A stretch of 6,688 nucleotides of DNA. Source: an uncultured Draconibacterium sp. (lineage in GTDB: Bacteria > Bacteroidota > Bacteroidia > Bacteroidales > Prolixibacteraceae). This document shows positions 5,874 to 6,688 of the stretch, in pieces; the first letter of the stretch is position 1; every line of letters begins with the position of its first letter. The DNA is taken from positions 1-6,688 of the forward strand of contig CANLMQ010000067.1 of NCBI GenBank assembly GCA_947492175.1. The letters are read 5' to 3'. The translations under genes were made by a program, and so were the position numbers. The notes under the pieces are model-generated. The model was not told the DNA's origin, searched no databases, and saw only the letters and a list, made by a program, of their open reading frames with translations.

Positions 5874-6495
5874 TACACAGTTGATATACTTTCAAATTGC
5901 TTTAGAACTTTTATTACTATTGGGTTCATTATACCTGATTTTCTTCAAAAATTACTTTAAGAAAAAGGGTGAGAATTTGGCTACAAAAGAGGATATTGGT
6001 GAAATAACTCGACAGGTAGAAATTGTAAAATCTGAGTACCAAGGAAATTTAGAAAATTTAAAGGCGCAGATAAGCCTTTCATACAAGAAAAATGAGGTTC
6101 TACAAAATGAAAAGATTAGGACATTCATGGAGATTCAAAAATGTATTAATAATTGCAAAACATACTGCGAAGCTAGGTATGGAGATTATTTAGGAAGTGA
6201 TTTCCACCCAAATACAAATTCAATTTCGGAAGAAGAAAACAAAAGCCTTTTGACATTTTCAACAGAACTGCATTATCTTGAAAGAAACAATTTCATTTTC
6301 CTAACTCAAACATCTAGAAAGCAAATAAAGAGTGTAATATCTACATTGACAACACACTGCAATATGGAAATTGCTATTATGGATAAAGAATTTGAAGTCC
6401 AGAATGAATCAAGCATAATGAATAGTTATAAGTCAATCGAACAAGAACTAAATACTTTGCTAGAGATATTATATTTAGAGATAAACAATGCCTAA
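5863..6495 (+). CDS. Membrane-anchored coiled-coil protein of unknown function
   Basis: A 210-aa protein with one N-terminal membrane helix (about 7-28, rich in LLLLLGSLYLIFF). A basic stretch follows (KNYFKKKGENLATKEDIGEITRQVE, about 29-53), leading into a heptad-like coiled coil to about residue 85 and then a helical cytoplasmic region. The helix-KKGENLATKEDI-EIT arrangement is one I recall from many small uncharacterised bacterial membrane proteins; I know no function for it. The basic side next to the helix predicts an N-out, C-in orientation. The ATG overlaps the end of the AlbA_2 gene, with AGGAA directly before it. The TAA stop (6493-6495) lies within the GCCTAAC box of attC-like site 4, so the gene fills the cassette completely. 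A membrane partner or effector for the AlbA_2 protein is a plausible inference. Confidence 0.75.
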   Translation: MQSNTQLIYFQIALELLLLLGSLYLIFFKNYFKKKGENLATKEDIGEITRQVEIVKSEYQGNLENLKAQISLSYKKNEVLQNEKIRTFMEIQKCINNCKTYCEARYGDYLGSDFHPNTNSISEEENKSLLTFSTELHYLERNNFIFLTQTSRKQIKSVISTLTTHCNMEIAIMDKEFEVQNESSIMNSYKSIEQELNTLLEILYLEINNA

Positions 6496-6624
6496 CAATT
6501 TGTATAAGCAATAGCGGCAAAAGTGCTTAATTTAAAGGGCAGTAAACCGCTCAAACTTAATCAAAATTTGATGAGTTTGTAGCACGCAAACCGCTACTGC
6601 TCATACAAGTGGCCGTCAGACTGT
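6487..6624 (+). repeat. attC-like site 4 (after cassette 4)
   Basis: The left box GCCTAAC (6490-6496) is followed by AA; the right box is CCGTCAGAC with the crossover G at 6615, where T to C changes the usual GTT. The stem arms are 6500-6517 and 6591-6608: 18 positions with only two mismatches, A6506/C6602 and A6511/C6597, and no unpaired base. The middle contains a second inverted repeat (CAAACTTAATCAAA against ATTTGATGAGTTTG, about 6553-6580) and AGTGCT/AGCAC. Confidence 0.85.
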
Positions 6625-6688
6625 CTAAAAACCTAACCACAATTTGTTAAGAACTCCGGGAGGTATCAACACCATCAAAAACAATTGT
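6616..6688 (+). mobile_element. Start of gene cassette 5 (cut by the window end)
   Basis: Only the first 73 bases are present, beginning TCAGACTGTC after the crossover G. No start codon or coding frame is recognisable, and other cassettes have 40-47 bases before their gene, so the start codon may lie just beyond the window. If the array rule holds, this cassette should end with a box close to GACAGTCTGAC. Confidence 0.5.

Larger units (their letters stand above)
4918..6615 (+). mobile_element. Gene cassette 4 (two overlapping genes)
   Basis: A 1698-bp cassette from the G/TT point at 4917/4918 to the G/TC point at 6615/6616. Its start (GTTAGGCATT with the preceding G) is the exact ten-base reverse complement of AATGCCTAAC (6487-6496). 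Unlike the other cassettes it holds two genes that overlap by 11 bases, so they must have been captured as a unit and probably act together. Confidence 0.78.

Noticed and set aside
2819..6624. CRISPR array or ordinary intergenic repeats (REP-like)
   Set aside because: The repeats are about 130-140 bp palindromes with differing sequence, spaced by whole genes, and share only end boxes and structure.
1..6688. Insertion sequence or conjugative/phage module
   Set aside because: No transposase, terminal inverted repeats, relaxase or structural phage genes are visible; the only recombination gene is the tyrosine recombinase.

Overview
The window reads as a Bacteroidota chromosome fragment. The evidence is the AT-rich, Lys/Asn/Ile-rich coding, a tyrosine recombinase with the extra N-terminal module common in Bacteroidota integrases, and a lipoprotein gene typical of that phylum. 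This is recognition by eye, not a database result.

Layout: positions 1-133 are upstream DNA with no convincing gene. A possible 16-codon leader (134-184) overlaps the TTG start of a 376-aa tyrosine recombinase (181-1311). Next comes an attI-like stretch (1311-1410) with three copies of AAAAGTGYTATT, ending at the motif CGTTAGC. From there the window is a head-to-tail array of four complete gene cassettes and the start of a fifth, all on the + strand: cassette 1 (1406-2950), a TIR/SEFIR-domain protein; cassette 2 (2951-3562), a small lipoprotein; cassette 3 (3563-4917), a PIN-like nuclease with a coiled-coil tail; cassette 4 (4918-6615), an AlbA_2/Schlafen-type protein overlapping a membrane-anchored coiled-coil protein; cassette 5 (6616 onward), only its first 73 bases.

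The genes are separated by imperfect palindromes of about 130-140 bp built like integron attC sites. Each has a left box ending AACAA, a long stem, a variable middle and a right box CCGTTRNNY (CCGTCAGAC in the last). For every complete cassette the first bases are the reverse complement of the left box at its own 3' end. This includes cassette 2, whose box is non-consensus (GTTGTGTGTT at the start, AACACACAAC at the end). That is what excision and insertion as a circle with one crossover after the G would produce.

All four stems carry two A-C mismatches exactly five base pairs apart, at corresponding positions. They become G-T wobbles if the bottom strand folds, which suggests recombination of a folded bottom strand as in integrons. 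The adjacent recombinase, however, is XerC/D-like, lacks the IntI-specific insertion before the HxxR motif, and is transcribed toward the array. The best reading is an integron-like capture system run by a non-IntI recombinase, carrying a cargo that looks enriched for anti-phage or stress functions (TIR, PIN, AlbA_2, membrane coiled-coil). Mobility, strand choice and the defence role are inferences.
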